From Streptomyces marianii (GTDB lineage Bacteria > Actinomycetota > Actinomycetes > Streptomycetales > Streptomycetaceae): DNA of 64,000 bases. The notes under the pieces were generated by a model that was given only the letters and a program-made list of their open reading frames with translations, searched no databases and had not been told where the DNA came from. A program made the translations under genes and the position numbers. The DNA lies in NCBI RefSeq assembly GCF_005795905.1, contig NZ_VAWE01000001.1, positions 1,736,001-1,800,000 on the forward strand, read 5' to 3'. Position 1 is the stretch's first letter. Each line of letters opens with the position of its first letter. Shown piece after piece: positions 1-8,466 of this stretch.

Positions 1-768
1 GACAACGACGGCTACGCGGACGCGGCCGTCACCTACCGCGACTCGGCGGGCGTCGGCCGACTGCTCGCACTCAAGGGCTCGGCCACCGGGCTGCAGCGGG
101 TCGGCATCCTCTACCCGCGCGGCGGCCGCTCGCTGGCGGCCGGCGACATCAACGGCGACGGATACGACGACCTCGTCATCGGCCAGCCGAACGCCACCGA
201 GTCCGGTCACACCGCGAAGGGCGGGGCCGTCGCCACCGTTCTGGGGTCCGCGACCGGACTGACCACGACCGGCCGTCAGACCTTCCAGCAGAACACCACG
301 GGCATCCCCGGCGCCGACGAGTCCGGTGACACCATGGGCGCCTCGGTCTCCATCGGTGACGTCGACCTCGACGGGTACGGGGACATCCTGACCGGTCTGC
401 CCGGCGAGGACCTCCCACGGGGCGGCGTCAACCAGTCCAACGCCGGGATGGCCATCCTGATCCGCGGCTCCGCCGCGGGAATGACGGCCACCGGGTCGGT
501 CTCCTACCACCAGGACACCACCGGCGTGCCCGGCTCGACCGAGCCGAACGACCGGCTCGGCTCCGCCGTGTCGCTGACGGACCTGTCGGGCTACTCACGG
601 GCGGACCTTGCCCTGGGCGCGGACGGCGAGGACTCGAACAACGGCACGATCCTGCAGTTGGACAACAGCAGCGCCTCCGGCGTCATCCCCTCCTCGGGGG
701 TCTACTACGGCCGAACACTGCTCGGCGCGCCCGCGGGTGTCGGCATCGGCCGGCTGATCACCCCGTGA
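1..768 (+). CDS. FG-GAP / integrin-alpha-like repeat protein, C-terminal part
   Basis: The reading frame is open from the first base, so the start lies outside the window; 255 residues are visible. Calcium-loop motifs of the FG-GAP type (D-x-D/N-x-D/N-G) recur: DNDGYADAA at the first residues, DINGDGYDDL near residue 50, DVDLDGYGD near residue 120 and a weaker DLSGYSRAD near residue 195. Each is followed by a short beta-rich blade, as in seven-bladed integrin-alpha-like propellers. In Streptomyces such proteins are usually secreted and have no known enzymatic role. The signal peptide would be upstream and cannot be seen. It ends with a normal TGA and is followed by two strong hairpins. Confidence 0.85.
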   Translation, partial: DNDGYADAAVTYRDSAGVGRLLALKGSATGLQRVGILYPRGGRSLAAGDINGDGYDDLVIGQPNATESGHTAKGGAVATVLGSATGLTTTGRQTFQQNTTGIPGADESGDTMGASVSIGDVDLDGYGDILTGLPGEDLPRGGVNQSNAGMAILIRGSAAGMTATGSVSYHQDTTGVPGSTEPNDRLGSAVSLTDLSGYSRADLALGADGEDSNNGTILQLDNSSASGVIPSSGVYYGRTLLGAPAGVGIGRLITP

Positions 769-855
769 GCCGGTGACGACCCAACCGCACCGACGGCACG
801 GGTGACGCACAGGTCGTGACCCGTGACCGGTGACACGTCACGCACCACCACCGGG

Positions 856-899
856 GTGCGGCGCCGCAGAGTACGTCTTCGCACCCTGCGGCGCCGCAC
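856..899. terminator. inverted repeat, possible terminator
   Basis: A perfect 13-bp inverted repeat, GTGCGGCGCCGCA at 856-868 and its complement at 887-899, with an 18-base loop. It lies 88 bases after the FG-GAP stop codon. There is no U-tract, which is usual for actinobacterial terminators. Confidence 0.5.
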
Positions 900-908
900 C
901 GCGGCCCG

Positions 909-952
909 GCGGACGGCCGGGACCCCAGGAGAAGGGGGTCCCGGCCGTCCGC
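909..952. terminator. strong terminator hairpin
   Basis: A perfect 18-bp stem (909-926 with 935-952; left arm GCGGACGGCCGGGACCCC) with an 8-base loop. It lies between the FG-GAP gene on the plus strand and the DUF488 gene on the minus strand, so it could serve both. Confidence 0.75.
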
Positions 953-1362
953 TGTCCCGGCGGCACCGCGCGGGCGGAGCCGTCTCCCGCCGGAGTGACC
1001 CGCCGGAGTGGGGGTCGCATCCGCTCCGCGCCGTCACCCGCCCTTGGGTGTGACGTCGTTTCCGCTGGAGCGCGCTCCGAGGCGCGGGCGGCCACGTCGA
1101 GCCGGCCGGCGGGCACGGGCGGTTCCCACCCGGAGGTCCGCCACGTCGCCGGAAGCAGTCGGTGTGGCCGCTCCGGGCGGGCCGGCCAACGGGCTGCGGG
1201 CCCACGCGACCGACCTCGGCGGCGCCGCGCGCCCGTGAGCGCCGCCGGCGCGCTCACGGGAGTGGACGCCCTCGTTCCAGGCCGCAGGCCTGACGACCTT
1301 CCCACCCGCCGACCCGCGCGGTGCTCTCCCCCCGTACCGGACGGGACCCCGGTGGGCGGCGT
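953..1362. other. intergenic, no gene seen
   Basis: GC-rich stretch with open frames in several phases, none with a convincing ribosome site or a recognisable protein. It separates two convergent genes. Confidence 0.6.
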
Positions 1363-1740
1363 CTACCGGCCCGCCGGCGGCTCGGCGGACTTCTCCAGCA
1401 CGTCGACGAGCGTGGGCACGTGGCTGCCCTCGACGCTCTTCACCGAGGTGACCAGGGTGACCGGGCCGCCGCGGACGAGTGCGCACAGCCGCTCCAGGGC
1501 CTGCGCCGCCGCGCCGTACTCGAGTTCCGAGCGGTAGCGGGCGTCGAAGTCCTCGTACCGCGAGCGGTCGTGGTGGTACCAGCCGCGCAGCTCACCGGAC
1601 GGGGCGACCTCCTTGAGCCATGCGTCGACGGCGGCCCGCTCCTTGGAGACACCGCGCGGCCAGAGCCGGTCGACCAGTACACGGGTGCCGTCTTCCGGGT
1701 CGGGGGCGTCGTAGACCCTGCGCACCTTGATGGTCGCCAT
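1363..1740 (-). CDS. DUF488 family protein
   Basis: 125 residues from an ATG at 1740. The protein has the hallmarks of DUF488: an N-terminal beta strand (IKVRRVYDAP), the conserved VDRLWPRGVSKE segment near residues 21-32 and a GWYHHD motif near residue 53. The frame is open upstream to 1836, but homologues begin near the MATIKVRRVYD methionine, so the shorter start is chosen although the upstream ribosome site is weak. The biochemical function of the family is not established. It is divergent from the SPFH gene with about 120 bases between starts. Confidence 0.85.
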   Translation of the reverse strand: MATIKVRRVYDAPDPEDGTRVLVDRLWPRGVSKERAAVDAWLKEVAPSGELRGWYHHDRSRYEDFDARYRSELEYGAAAQALERLCALVRGGPVTLVTSVKSVEGSHVPTLVDVLEKSAEPPAGR

Positions 1741-1859
1741 GCCGTCAGCCTGCTGCGCGGGACGGCGTGGCGCAAGCGCGGGGATCCGGCCTTTCGTCTT
1801 ATTGACGATAACCCTGCCGGCCCGATATCGTCTCAATGACGAAAAGAGGGGGTCGCCAC

Positions 1860-2870
1860 ATGGCCGACATCACCAGGCGCCTCGGTTGGCGCCATCTGCG
1901 TTCCGCGCCCACCGCACACGTCCGCCACCACCGCCGCGGCCGGCTCGTCCACGACGGACCCGGCCTCAGTCTCTGGTTCCGGGCCCTGACCTCCGTGCTG
2001 TCCGAGGTGCCCGTCGACGACCGGGAACTGGCCATGACCTTCCACGCCAGGACGTCCGACTTCCAGGACGTGTCGGTGCAGGCGACGGTGACGTACCGGG
2101 TCAGCGATCCGGCGACGGCGGCCGCCCGGCTGGACTTCTCCGTCGACCCGGACACCGGCACCTGGCGGGGAGCGCCGCTGGAGCAGATCGCGACCCTGCT
2201 GACCGAGACCGCCCAGCAGCACGCACTGGACGTGCTGGCCCGCACCCCGCTTTCGGCGGCCCTGGCCGACGGTGTCGCCGCCGTGCGGGAGCGGATCTCC
2301 GGCGGGCTGGGCGCGGAACCGCGGCTGTCCGCCACGGGCATCGAGGTGGTGGCCGCGCGCGTCATCGCGCTGCGGCCCGAGCCCGAGGTCGAACGGGCCC
2401 TGCGCACCCCCGCCCGCGAGCAGATACAGCAGGAGGCCGACCGCGCGACGTACGAGCGGCGGGCCGTGGCTGTGGAGCGGGAGCGGGCCATCGCCGAGAA
2501 CGAGCTGGCCAGCAGGATCGAACTCGCACGCCGGGAGGAGCAGTTGGTCGACCAGAAGGGCACCAACGCCCGGCGCGAGGCCGAGGAGAGCGCCGCGGCG
2601 GACGCCGTGCGCGCCGAGGCGGAGGCCGCCCGGAAGGTGCGGCTCGCCGAGGCCGAGGCCACCGCGGCGCGCGAGGTGGGCGAGGCCGGCGCCGAGGTCC
2701 AGGCCGCGTGGCTTCGGGTGCACTCCGAGGCCGACCCGTCGACCCTGCACGCCCTGGCCGTCACCCGGCTCGCGGAGAACCTGCCGCGCGTCGACAGCAT
2801 CACCCTCTCCCCCGACGTCCTCACCGGACTGCTCGCACGGCTGGGCGGGACGGGGGCGGAGGGAGCGTGA
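1860..2870 (+). CDS. SPFH / band-7 domain protein
   Basis: 336 residues. The first half is an SPFH (stomatin/prohibitin/flotillin) domain: beta-rich with VSVQATVTYRVSD near residue 80 and the typical end GIEVVAARVIALRPEPEVERAL. Then follows a long charged, alanine-rich segment (about residues 180-285) expected to form a coiled coil, and a short C-terminal helix. No N-terminal membrane anchor is obvious. An in-frame ATG also exists at 1836, but ATG 1860 has a purine-rich GAGGGGG ribosome site 8 bases upstream, so it is preferred. Its stop overlaps the start of the next gene (GTGA), so the two proteins are probably made together. Confidence 0.85.
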   Translation: MADITRRLGWRHLRSAPTAHVRHHRRGRLVHDGPGLSLWFRALTSVLSEVPVDDRELAMTFHARTSDFQDVSVQATVTYRVSDPATAAARLDFSVDPDTGTWRGAPLEQIATLLTETAQQHALDVLARTPLSAALADGVAAVRERISGGLGAEPRLSATGIEVVAARVIALRPEPEVERALRTPAREQIQQEADRATYERRAVAVERERAIAENELASRIELARREEQLVDQKGTNARREAEESAAADAVRAEAEAARKVRLAEAEATAAREVGEAGAEVQAAWLRVHSEADPSTLHALAVTRLAENLPRVDSITLSPDVLTGLLARLGGTGAEGA

Positions 2871-3850
2871 GCCTCGCCCCACGGGCCGTGGTCGTGCACC
2901 GCACCACCGAGTACGAGGAACTGCTCGCCCGCCACGGCACGCACGGCCAGGCCGAGTTCTTCCTCGCCTCCCGCGGCCGGAGCGTCCGTGAGGTCGCCGA
3001 GCGGCACCGGCGCACCCGCCAGGCACTGGCCGCCGTCTCGGCGGCCGTGCCCGCGCGGTGGCGCCGGGCCCGGGTGGAGCGGTCGGACCTCGACCGGTTC
3101 CTGTTCGCTCCCGGGGACGTGGTCGTCGTGGCCGGACAGGACGGGCTCGTCGCCAACACGGCGAAGTACCTGTCCGGTCAGCCGGTGGTGGGCATCGACA
3201 CCGATCCCGGCCGCAACACCGGCGTGCTGGTACGGCACCTGCCCGGCGACACCGGGCGGCTGCTACGGGCCGCCGTCGGCCGCGGGGCCACGACGGAAGA
3301 ACTCACCATGGTGGAGGCGGTCGCCGACGACACCCAGCGGCTCGTCGCGCTCAACGAGATCTACCTGGGCCGGCCCGACCACCAGACGTCCCGCTACCGG
3401 CTGGAACTCGACGGCGGCCGGGGCGGTCCCGCGGGACCGGCGCGGGCCGCCGCGGGCGGGGACGGCAGGAGCGCCGGGGGCGCCGGTCACGAGTCCGACG
3501 GGGCCATGGCCGGTGAGGCACAGGCGTCCTCCGGGGTGCTCGTCGGCACGGGGACGGGGGCGACCGGCTGGCTGCGGTCGCTGTGGCGGGAACGCGGCGG
3601 CGGCCGGCCGCTGCCGGCACCCGGCGAGGCGCGGCTGCTCTGGTTCGTACGGGAGGCCTGGTCCTCTCCCGCGACCGGGACGTCGCTGGTCGACGGGGAC
3701 CTGTCCGCCGGGCGCGGGCTGCGGCTCACCGTCGAGTGCGACCGGCTGGTGGCTTTCGGTGACGGCATGGAGTCCGACGCGCTCGAGCTCACCTGGGGTC
3801 AGTCGGTCCGCGTCGGGGTGTCGGATACGTCGCTGAGGCTCCTCGTCTGA
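2867..3850 (+). CDS. NAD kinase-like (diacylglycerol/NAD kinase fold) protein
   Basis: 327 residues from a GTG that overlaps the SPFH stop. The region GDVVVVAGQDGLVANTAKYL (about residue 80) occupies the place of the GGDGT nucleotide-binding loop of NAD kinases, and GTGTGATGWLRSL (about residue 225) resembles the second, TG-rich NAD-binding loop. The classic GGDGT is altered to GQDGL, so activity and substrate are uncertain. The middle (about residues 185-220) is a low-complexity Gly/Ala-rich linker. The stop-start overlap with the SPFH gene suggests a functional pair, perhaps a membrane-scaffold-linked NAD(H) or lipid kinase; that link is inference. Confidence 0.7.
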   Translation: MSLAPRAVVVHRTTEYEELLARHGTHGQAEFFLASRGRSVREVAERHRRTRQALAAVSAAVPARWRRARVERSDLDRFLFAPGDVVVVAGQDGLVANTAKYLSGQPVVGIDTDPGRNTGVLVRHLPGDTGRLLRAAVGRGATTEELTMVEAVADDTQRLVALNEIYLGRPDHQTSRYRLELDGGRGGPAGPARAAAGGDGRSAGGAGHESDGAMAGEAQASSGVLVGTGTGATGWLRSLWRERGGGRPLPAPGEARLLWFVREAWSSPATGTSLVDGDLSAGRGLRLTVECDRLVAFGDGMESDALELTWGQSVRVGVSDTSLRLLV

Positions 3851-4107
3851 CCTCCCCTCCGGGAGGGCATGCGTCGGCCCCGCCTGCTGGAGGGGGCGGC
3901 GGGCGGGGCCGTTCGCGGGGCGGCGGGGGGTGCCGCCCCCTTCGTGGGGGGCTATCGCGGACTTCGGATACCCGGGGAGCACGGGTTCATGCGCGGCGAC
4001 GTCGAGGAGTTCCGGAGCGGTCGGCACCCGACTCGAAGGGCACCACCGGCCTGCCAGGCCCGATGGCCGCCCCGTATCGAACAATCACCTCCACCGCCGG
4101 GCCCGGC

Positions 4108-4356
4108 TCAGCGGCTTCCCGGGTCGAACGCCGTCACCGTCCGGTCCCGTTCCCGCCACGAGCCGCAGGGCTGGAAGCCGCCGCCACAGGCGCGGTCCCA
4201 GTGGGCGCGCCGCGATCCGCCGTCCGGTTCGCCGCCGCCGCCGGCGGCGGCGCGGGCGGTCGAGCGGCGGTGGGCGACGACGGTCAGCACGGCCATGACG
4301 GCGGCCAGTTCCTCGGCGTCCGGAGCGCCGTGCACGATGCGCAGGTCCACGTCCAC
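4108..4356 (-). CDS. acyl-CoA carboxylase epsilon subunit-like protein
   Basis: 82 residues from a GTG at 4356, with GAGG 5-8 bases upstream. The N-terminus DLRIVHGAPDAEELAAVMAV matches the small epsilon subunits of actinobacterial acyl-CoA carboxylases, which start with a beta strand, an EELAA helix and a downstream Trp. Epsilon subunits bind and stabilise the carboxyltransferase beta subunit. No alpha or beta subunit gene is nearby. Its only neighbour is a decayed cytochrome P450 6 bases upstream, so it may be the last gene of a lost biosynthetic cluster. The C-terminal third is unusually Arg/Gly-rich. Confidence 0.65.
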   Translation of the reverse strand: MDVDLRIVHGAPDAEELAAVMAVLTVVAHRRSTARAAAGGGGEPDGGSRRAHWDRACGGGFQPCGSWRERDRTVTAFDPGSR

Positions 4357-4362
4357 GCGGCC

Positions 4363-5036
4363 TCACCACCTCACCGGGAGGGACTCGGGCCCGCGGATCA
4401 GCGCGCCCTCCTGCCAGGCGATCTCCTCCTCTGGCACCGCCAGGGCCAGCCGCGGACAGCGGCGCAGGAGCGTCGCCGGCATCACCTCGGACTCCATCCG
4501 CGCCGGCATCGGGCCCACGCAGTGGTGCGGGCCGTGTCCGAAGGAGAGATGCGCGGCCGCGGGGCGGCCGAGGTCCAGGGTGTGCGGGTCGGGGAAGACC
4601 GAGGGGTCCCGGTTCGCGGCCAGGTACGAGCAGTAGACGGCCTCGCCGGCTCCGATGCGCCCCCGCCGACCTCCACGTCCTCGGTGGCGATCCTCGGCAG
4701 GCCCACGCCGTTGCGGTGCGGGACGAAACGCAGCCTGGCGGCGACGGCATGCGGGGATCCGCCGGTCACGTCCCGATCGGCGAGAGCCCGGCGGCTGAAC
4801 CGGGGGTCCGACGTGATGGACTCGACGTCGTCGTGGCGTGTCACGAGCCACGCGGTGCCCTCGCCGTACCGGAGCCGGATGGGCACCACCGGCTCGTCCC
4901 GGAGGACCGTGGTCAGGAACGGGTCGAAGTCCAGGGCCCTCAGGTCCTCGAGGTGCCAGTGGCGAACGCCCTCGTCCTCCCGCGGACCGGGTCCGGACAC
5001 GGCCGGCGTCCCGGGTTCTGACGTCTTCACGTTCAA
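4363..5036 (-). pseudogene. cytochrome P450, internal deletion and frameshift
   Basis: The N-terminus is intact from an ATG at 5036 (HWHLEDLRALDFDPFL, then RYGEGTAWLVTRHDDVESI), but around residue 100 it jumps directly to the segment RNGVGLPRIATEDVEVGG, which in family members lies some 190 residues further on. The I-helix and ExxR motif are therefore gone. At about 4665-4670 a run of G has lost two bases, shifting the frame. The other frame continues with GEAVYCSYLAANRDPSVF and the haem loop FGHGPHHCVGP with its Cys ligand, ending at 4363. It cannot make an active P450. Confidence 0.85.
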
Positions 5037-5120
5037 CTCCCAACGTCCGACGCCCGATGCCGCCGCGGCCCCTGGTCACGCCGGGTGAGCGGAGCGGGCG
5101 GCGGTCAACGGCTCTCACAT

Positions 5121-5240
5121 CCCTTCCCGGTCGCCGCGCCGTCGGGACGGCACCGGCGCGCCATCACCCGGACGGACCAGCCCTTCACGGCCGCCGCGCC
5201 GTCGGGACGGCACCGGCGCGCCATCACCCGGACGGACCAG
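5121..5240. repeat. 2 x 60-bp tandem repeat
   Basis: Two adjacent 60-bp copies, 5121-5180 and 5181-5240, differ at only two positions (5127/5187 and 5131/5191). Each contains GTCGGGACGGCACCGGCGCG. The unit is a multiple of three, but no reading frame through it is convincing as a gene. The repeat lies upstream of the P450 remnant, just beyond its start codon. Confidence 0.9.
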
Positions 5241-5276
5241 CCACAAGGGCTTTCCTCGGCGGGCGCGAACGGGTGA

Positions 5277-5390
5277 CCTCACGGATCCTTTGGACTCGAC
5301 GCGGGCGGCCCGCCCGACCACGGGGCGATCGTCGAACTCCGGGCCCGTTACGACATCGAGCAGCTCACGCCCCTGCGCCACGAGGCGTGA
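5277..5390 (+). pseudogene. possible C-terminal scrap of a lost gene
   Basis: A short frame, opened after a TGA at 5274, reads FGLDAGGPPDHGAIVELRAR followed by YDIEQLTPLRHEA and a stop. The composition is protein-like, with balanced acidic, basic and hydrophobic residues, unlike neighbouring shadow frames. There is no start codon context. It overlaps the 3' end of the next minus-strand gene by 26 bases. The family is not recognised. Confidence 0.25.
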
Positions 5391-5703
5391 CGCGCGCCGG
5401 CCGCGGACCGCGATGCGCCGCCGGGTCCGACGGATTCGACGGATTCGAAGGATTCGACGGCTCTGACGGGCTCCTGCGGTGCAGCCCCGTCACCAGACCG
5501 AACAACGCCATCTCGTTGCCCACGAGGCCCGCAGCGGCGAGGGCCTCGTCCGCCTCCGCCATGGGGGCGCTGAGCAGCACGGGAGGCGGCGGGGCTTCGG
5601 CACCGGGAGGTTCGGTGAGCGCGGCGCGCACGGCGCCGAGGAGCCGCACGTACGCCTGGGCGGCGGCTCGTTCACGGGACGTCATCACAGCGGTGGCACT
5701 CAT
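5365..5703 (-). CDS. small hypothetical protein with SNP-repeat tail
   Basis: 112 residues from an ATG at 5703, preceded by GAGAGGAA about 10 bases upstream. The first 70 residues are helical and Ala-rich (RERAAAQAYVRLLGAVRAAL). The tail contains SEPSNPSNPSNPSDP, encoded by a 9-bp tandem repeat (GGATTCGAC variants around 5431-5462). No known domain is recognised; similar short proteins occur in streptomycetes without assigned function. It is divergent from the serine hydrolase gene. Confidence 0.55.
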   Translation of the reverse strand: MSATAVMTSRERAAAQAYVRLLGAVRAALTEPPGAEAPPPPVLLSAPMAEADEALAAAGLVGNEMALFGLVTGLHRRSPSEPSNPSNPSNPSDPAAHRGPRPARVTPRGAGA

Positions 5704-5903
5704 CGGTCGGCCGTTCCTCTCGGGTCGTCTCGCGTCATATGTGACGGTGCACTCGCCACCCTGCCGCACGGCACTGACAACGCCTCCCCGTCGCGCTCCC
5801 GTTGGGGTGACCGCGCCCGCCGTCTTCCCGTCGGTCCGACCAGTCGGTATGTTCCTGGCCGCCGGCCGGTGCAGGACGGCGCACGACGGACCAGGGAGGG
5901 GCC

Positions 5904-7070
5904 ATGACCGACACCGGGACACGCATCGAGGGCCACTGCGACGCACGGTTCACCGCGGTGCGCACCGCCTTCGAGGAGAACTTCGCCGAACGGGACGAAC
6001 TGGGTGCCGCCGTGACGGTCCGGGTGGGCGGACGGGCGGTCGTCGACCTGTGGGGCGGCTGGGCGGACGCGGGGCGCACCCGGCCGTGGGAGCGGGACAC
6101 CGTGGTCAATGTGTGGTCGACAACGAAGGGCCCGACCGCACTGTGCGCGCACGTCCTGGCCGACCGGGGGCTGCTGGACCTGGACGCACCGGTCGCCTCG
6201 TACTGGCCGGAGTTCGCCGCCGCCGGCAAGGAGTCCGTCCTCGTCCGCCATCTGCTGTCGCACCGCTCCGGGCTCGCCGGACTGCGGGAGCCCCACACGT
6301 TCGCCCAACTCTGCGACTGGGAGCTGACGGTGGCCCGGCTCGCCGCGACCGAGCCGTGGTGGACGCCCGGAACCCGGTCCGGCTACCACGCGATGACGTA
6401 CGGCTTCCTGGTCGGCGAGGTGGTGCGGCGCGTCACGGGTCTGCTGCCCGGGGCCTTCCTGCACGAGGAGGTGACGGGGCCGTACGGCGTCGACTTCTCC
6501 ATCGGGCTGCCGGAGAAGGAGTACCACCGAGCCGCCGAGCTGGTGCACGCGCCCGTCGCGTCGGACAGCGAACAGGCCGCGGTCTTCGCCCAGTTGGAGC
6601 CCGTGGCGCTGGCCGCCCTGGCCAACCCCGCCGTGGGCGCCGCGGAGGCCGGCAGCCCGGAGTGGCGGGCTGCCGAGATCCCGGCCGCCAACGGCCACGG
6701 CAGCGCCCGCGCGATCGCCGAGCTGTACGGGATCATCGCCTCGGGCGGTCTGCTCGGTGGGCGGCGGCTGCTGTCGGCCACCGCCGCCGAACGGGTCCGC
6801 GAAGGCCAGGGGCCCTGCCGGGACCTCGTCCTCGGCGCGGGCTCCGCCCATGACACGGAGGTCGCGCTCGGGCTGTGGCTGAGCGGCCCCAACGGGTCGT
6901 ACGGTCCCAACCCGCGGGCGGTCGGCCACGACGGCTTCGGCGGCTCCTGCGGGCTCGCGGACCCGGAGGCGGACCTGTCGATGGGGTACGTCATGAACCG
7001 CATGGGCTCACGGATCGCCGACGACCCACGCAAGATGGCGCTGGTCGAGGCGGTGTACCGGGCCCTGTGA
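5904..7070 (+). CDS. serine hydrolase, beta-lactamase/EstB family
   Basis: 388 residues. The class-C beta-lactamase / penicillin-binding fold is shown by the S-x-x-K motif (WSTTKG, Ser72 and Lys75), then HLLSHRSGLAGL around residue 115, the tyrosine region GYHAMTYGFLVGEV around residue 160, and GHDGFGGSCGLADPEADL near the end, which takes the place of the HxG box. No signal peptide is present, so it should be cytoplasmic. This family contains esterases (EstB type), and the substrate here is unknown. The start is supported by GGGAGGGG just upstream of the ATG. Confidence 0.88.
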   Translation: MTDTGTRIEGHCDARFTAVRTAFEENFAERDELGAAVTVRVGGRAVVDLWGGWADAGRTRPWERDTVVNVWSTTKGPTALCAHVLADRGLLDLDAPVASYWPEFAAAGKESVLVRHLLSHRSGLAGLREPHTFAQLCDWELTVARLAATEPWWTPGTRSGYHAMTYGFLVGEVVRRVTGLLPGAFLHEEVTGPYGVDFSIGLPEKEYHRAAELVHAPVASDSEQAAVFAQLEPVALAALANPAVGAAEAGSPEWRAAEIPAANGHGSARAIAELYGIIASGGLLGGRRLLSATAAERVREGQGPCRDLVLGAGSAHDTEVALGLWLSGPNGSYGPNPRAVGHDGFGGSCGLADPEADLSMGYVMNRMGSRIADDPRKMALVEAVYRAL

Positions 7071-7347
7071 CGCGGGACGCCGCCTCGGCGGCCCACCGCC
7101 GGCGCCGGGAGGAACCCGGCACGTCCCTGCGGGATGGGCCGGACCCCCGTGCGGGGGCTCGCGGTCGGGTGCGGGGGGCGGCGACCGGCGCGGGGGGGTG
7201 TCCACCGGCCGGGTCGCGACCGGCACAGAACCGACCCGGTAGCCCTTCCGGTGCGGACGCCGAAGCGACGCGGTGGGTCGGAGCGGCCCGGAGCCACCGC
7301 AGGCACCGGGCACGTCGGCGCCGGCGGCCGCGGGCGGGGAGGGCGGG

Positions 7348-8466
7348 TCACGGGGCGGCCGGGAGGGTCACCTCGAAGCGGCAGCCGCCCGACACGTTGT
7401 GCACCCCGGCGCGTCCTTCGTGCGCCTCCACGATGCCTCTGACGATCGCGAGACCGAGGCCCGCCCCCGCGGGAGGCGTGCGGGCCTCGCTGCCGCGCCA
7501 GCCGGTGTCGAAGACCCTCGGCAGATCCTCCTCCGGGATACCCCCGCAGCCGTCGGTCACGGACAGCACGACGGAGCCCTCGCGGCGTTCGGCGGCCACC
7601 GCGACCGTCCCGTCGGCCGGGGTCCGCCGGATCGCGTTCACCAGCAGATTGGCCAGGACCCGCGTCATCTCCTCGGCGTCGACCTCGATCGGCACCTGCT
7701 CGACCCGGTCCCCCACGAGCCGTACACCGTGCTCCCGGGCCAGTGGGACGGCGCCCGCCAGGGCCTCGCCGACCAGGTCGTGCACGGACATCCGCGTGGG
7801 CGTCAGCGCGAGCGCGCCGGCGTGGATGCGGGACAGTTCGAAGAGGTCGCCGACCATCCGGTTCATCCGCTCGACCTCCGCACGGATCTGCCGGAAGTAC
7901 CGCTGGGGGTCGGGTACGACCCCGTCCTCCAGCGCCTCCGACATGGCCCGCAGCCCGGCGAGCGGGGTCCGCAGATCGTGCGAGATCCAGGCGACGAGTT
8001 CCCGCCGGGAGGTCTCCAGCGCCCGTTCCCGTTCCCGGGACTCGGCGAGCCTGGCGCTGGTGGCGGCGAGTTCCCGGCCCAGCTCGGCGAGTTCGGCCGT
8101 GGCCTCCCCTCCGGGCGCGGCGAAGCTGCCGTCCTCCCCGAAGGTACGGGCGGCGAGGGCGAGTTCGCGGCTGCGCGCGACGACCCACCGGCCGAGCAGC
8201 AGGGCCGTGGCGAGGGACACCACCGCGGCCATCGCGACGACCGTGGTGACGACCGTCAGATCGTGCGCGGACAGGAACATCGCCTGGGCGACCGCCAGGG
8301 TCCCGGCGAGCATCGCGACGACGGTCACTCCGGCGACCACGGTCAGCGAGACGGTGAGGGACCGCCGGCGCAGCATCCGCAGCACGACGGCACCGGCCAG
8401 TCCCGCCGCGGCGGCGCCGAGGAACGCGAAGAGGGCGATGAGGAGGACGTCACGCACGGCGTTCAC
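7348..8466 (-). CDS. two-component sensor histidine kinase
   Basis: 372 residues from a GTG overlapping the regulator stop (GTGA). Two or three N-terminal membrane segments (about residues 6-30, 38-62 and 70-92) are followed by a HAMP-like linker, a HisKA domain with phospho-acceptor His163 (ISHDLRTPLAGL) and a HATPase domain with the N box NLLVNAIRRTP, G1 DGCGGI and G2 GAGLGLAIV. The periplasmic loop is very short, suggesting it senses the membrane or an intramembrane signal. It is co-transcribed with, and downstream of, the response regulator. Confidence 0.93.
   Translation of the reverse strand: MNAVRDVLLIALFAFLGAAAAGLAGAVVLRMLRRRSLTVSLTVVAGVTVVAMLAGTLAVAQAMFLSAHDLTVVTTVVAMAAVVSLATALLLGRWVVARSRELALAARTFGEDGSFAAPGGEATAELAELGRELAATSARLAESRERERALETSRRELVAWISHDLRTPLAGLRAMSEALEDGVVPDPQRYFRQIRAEVERMNRMVGDLFELSRIHAGALALTPTRMSVHDLVGEALAGAVPLAREHGVRLVGDRVEQVPIEVDAEEMTRVLANLLVNAIRRTPADGTVAVAAERREGSVVLSVTDGCGGIPEEDLPRVFDTGWRGSEARTPPAGAGLGLAIVRGIVEAHEGRAGVHNVSGGCRFEVTLPAAP

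Noticed and set aside
5115..5381. 88-codon minus-strand ORF through the 60-bp repeat
   Set aside because: Its repeats (RPGDGAPVPSRRRG) result from the DNA duplication; there is no ribosome site and no similarity to known proteins.
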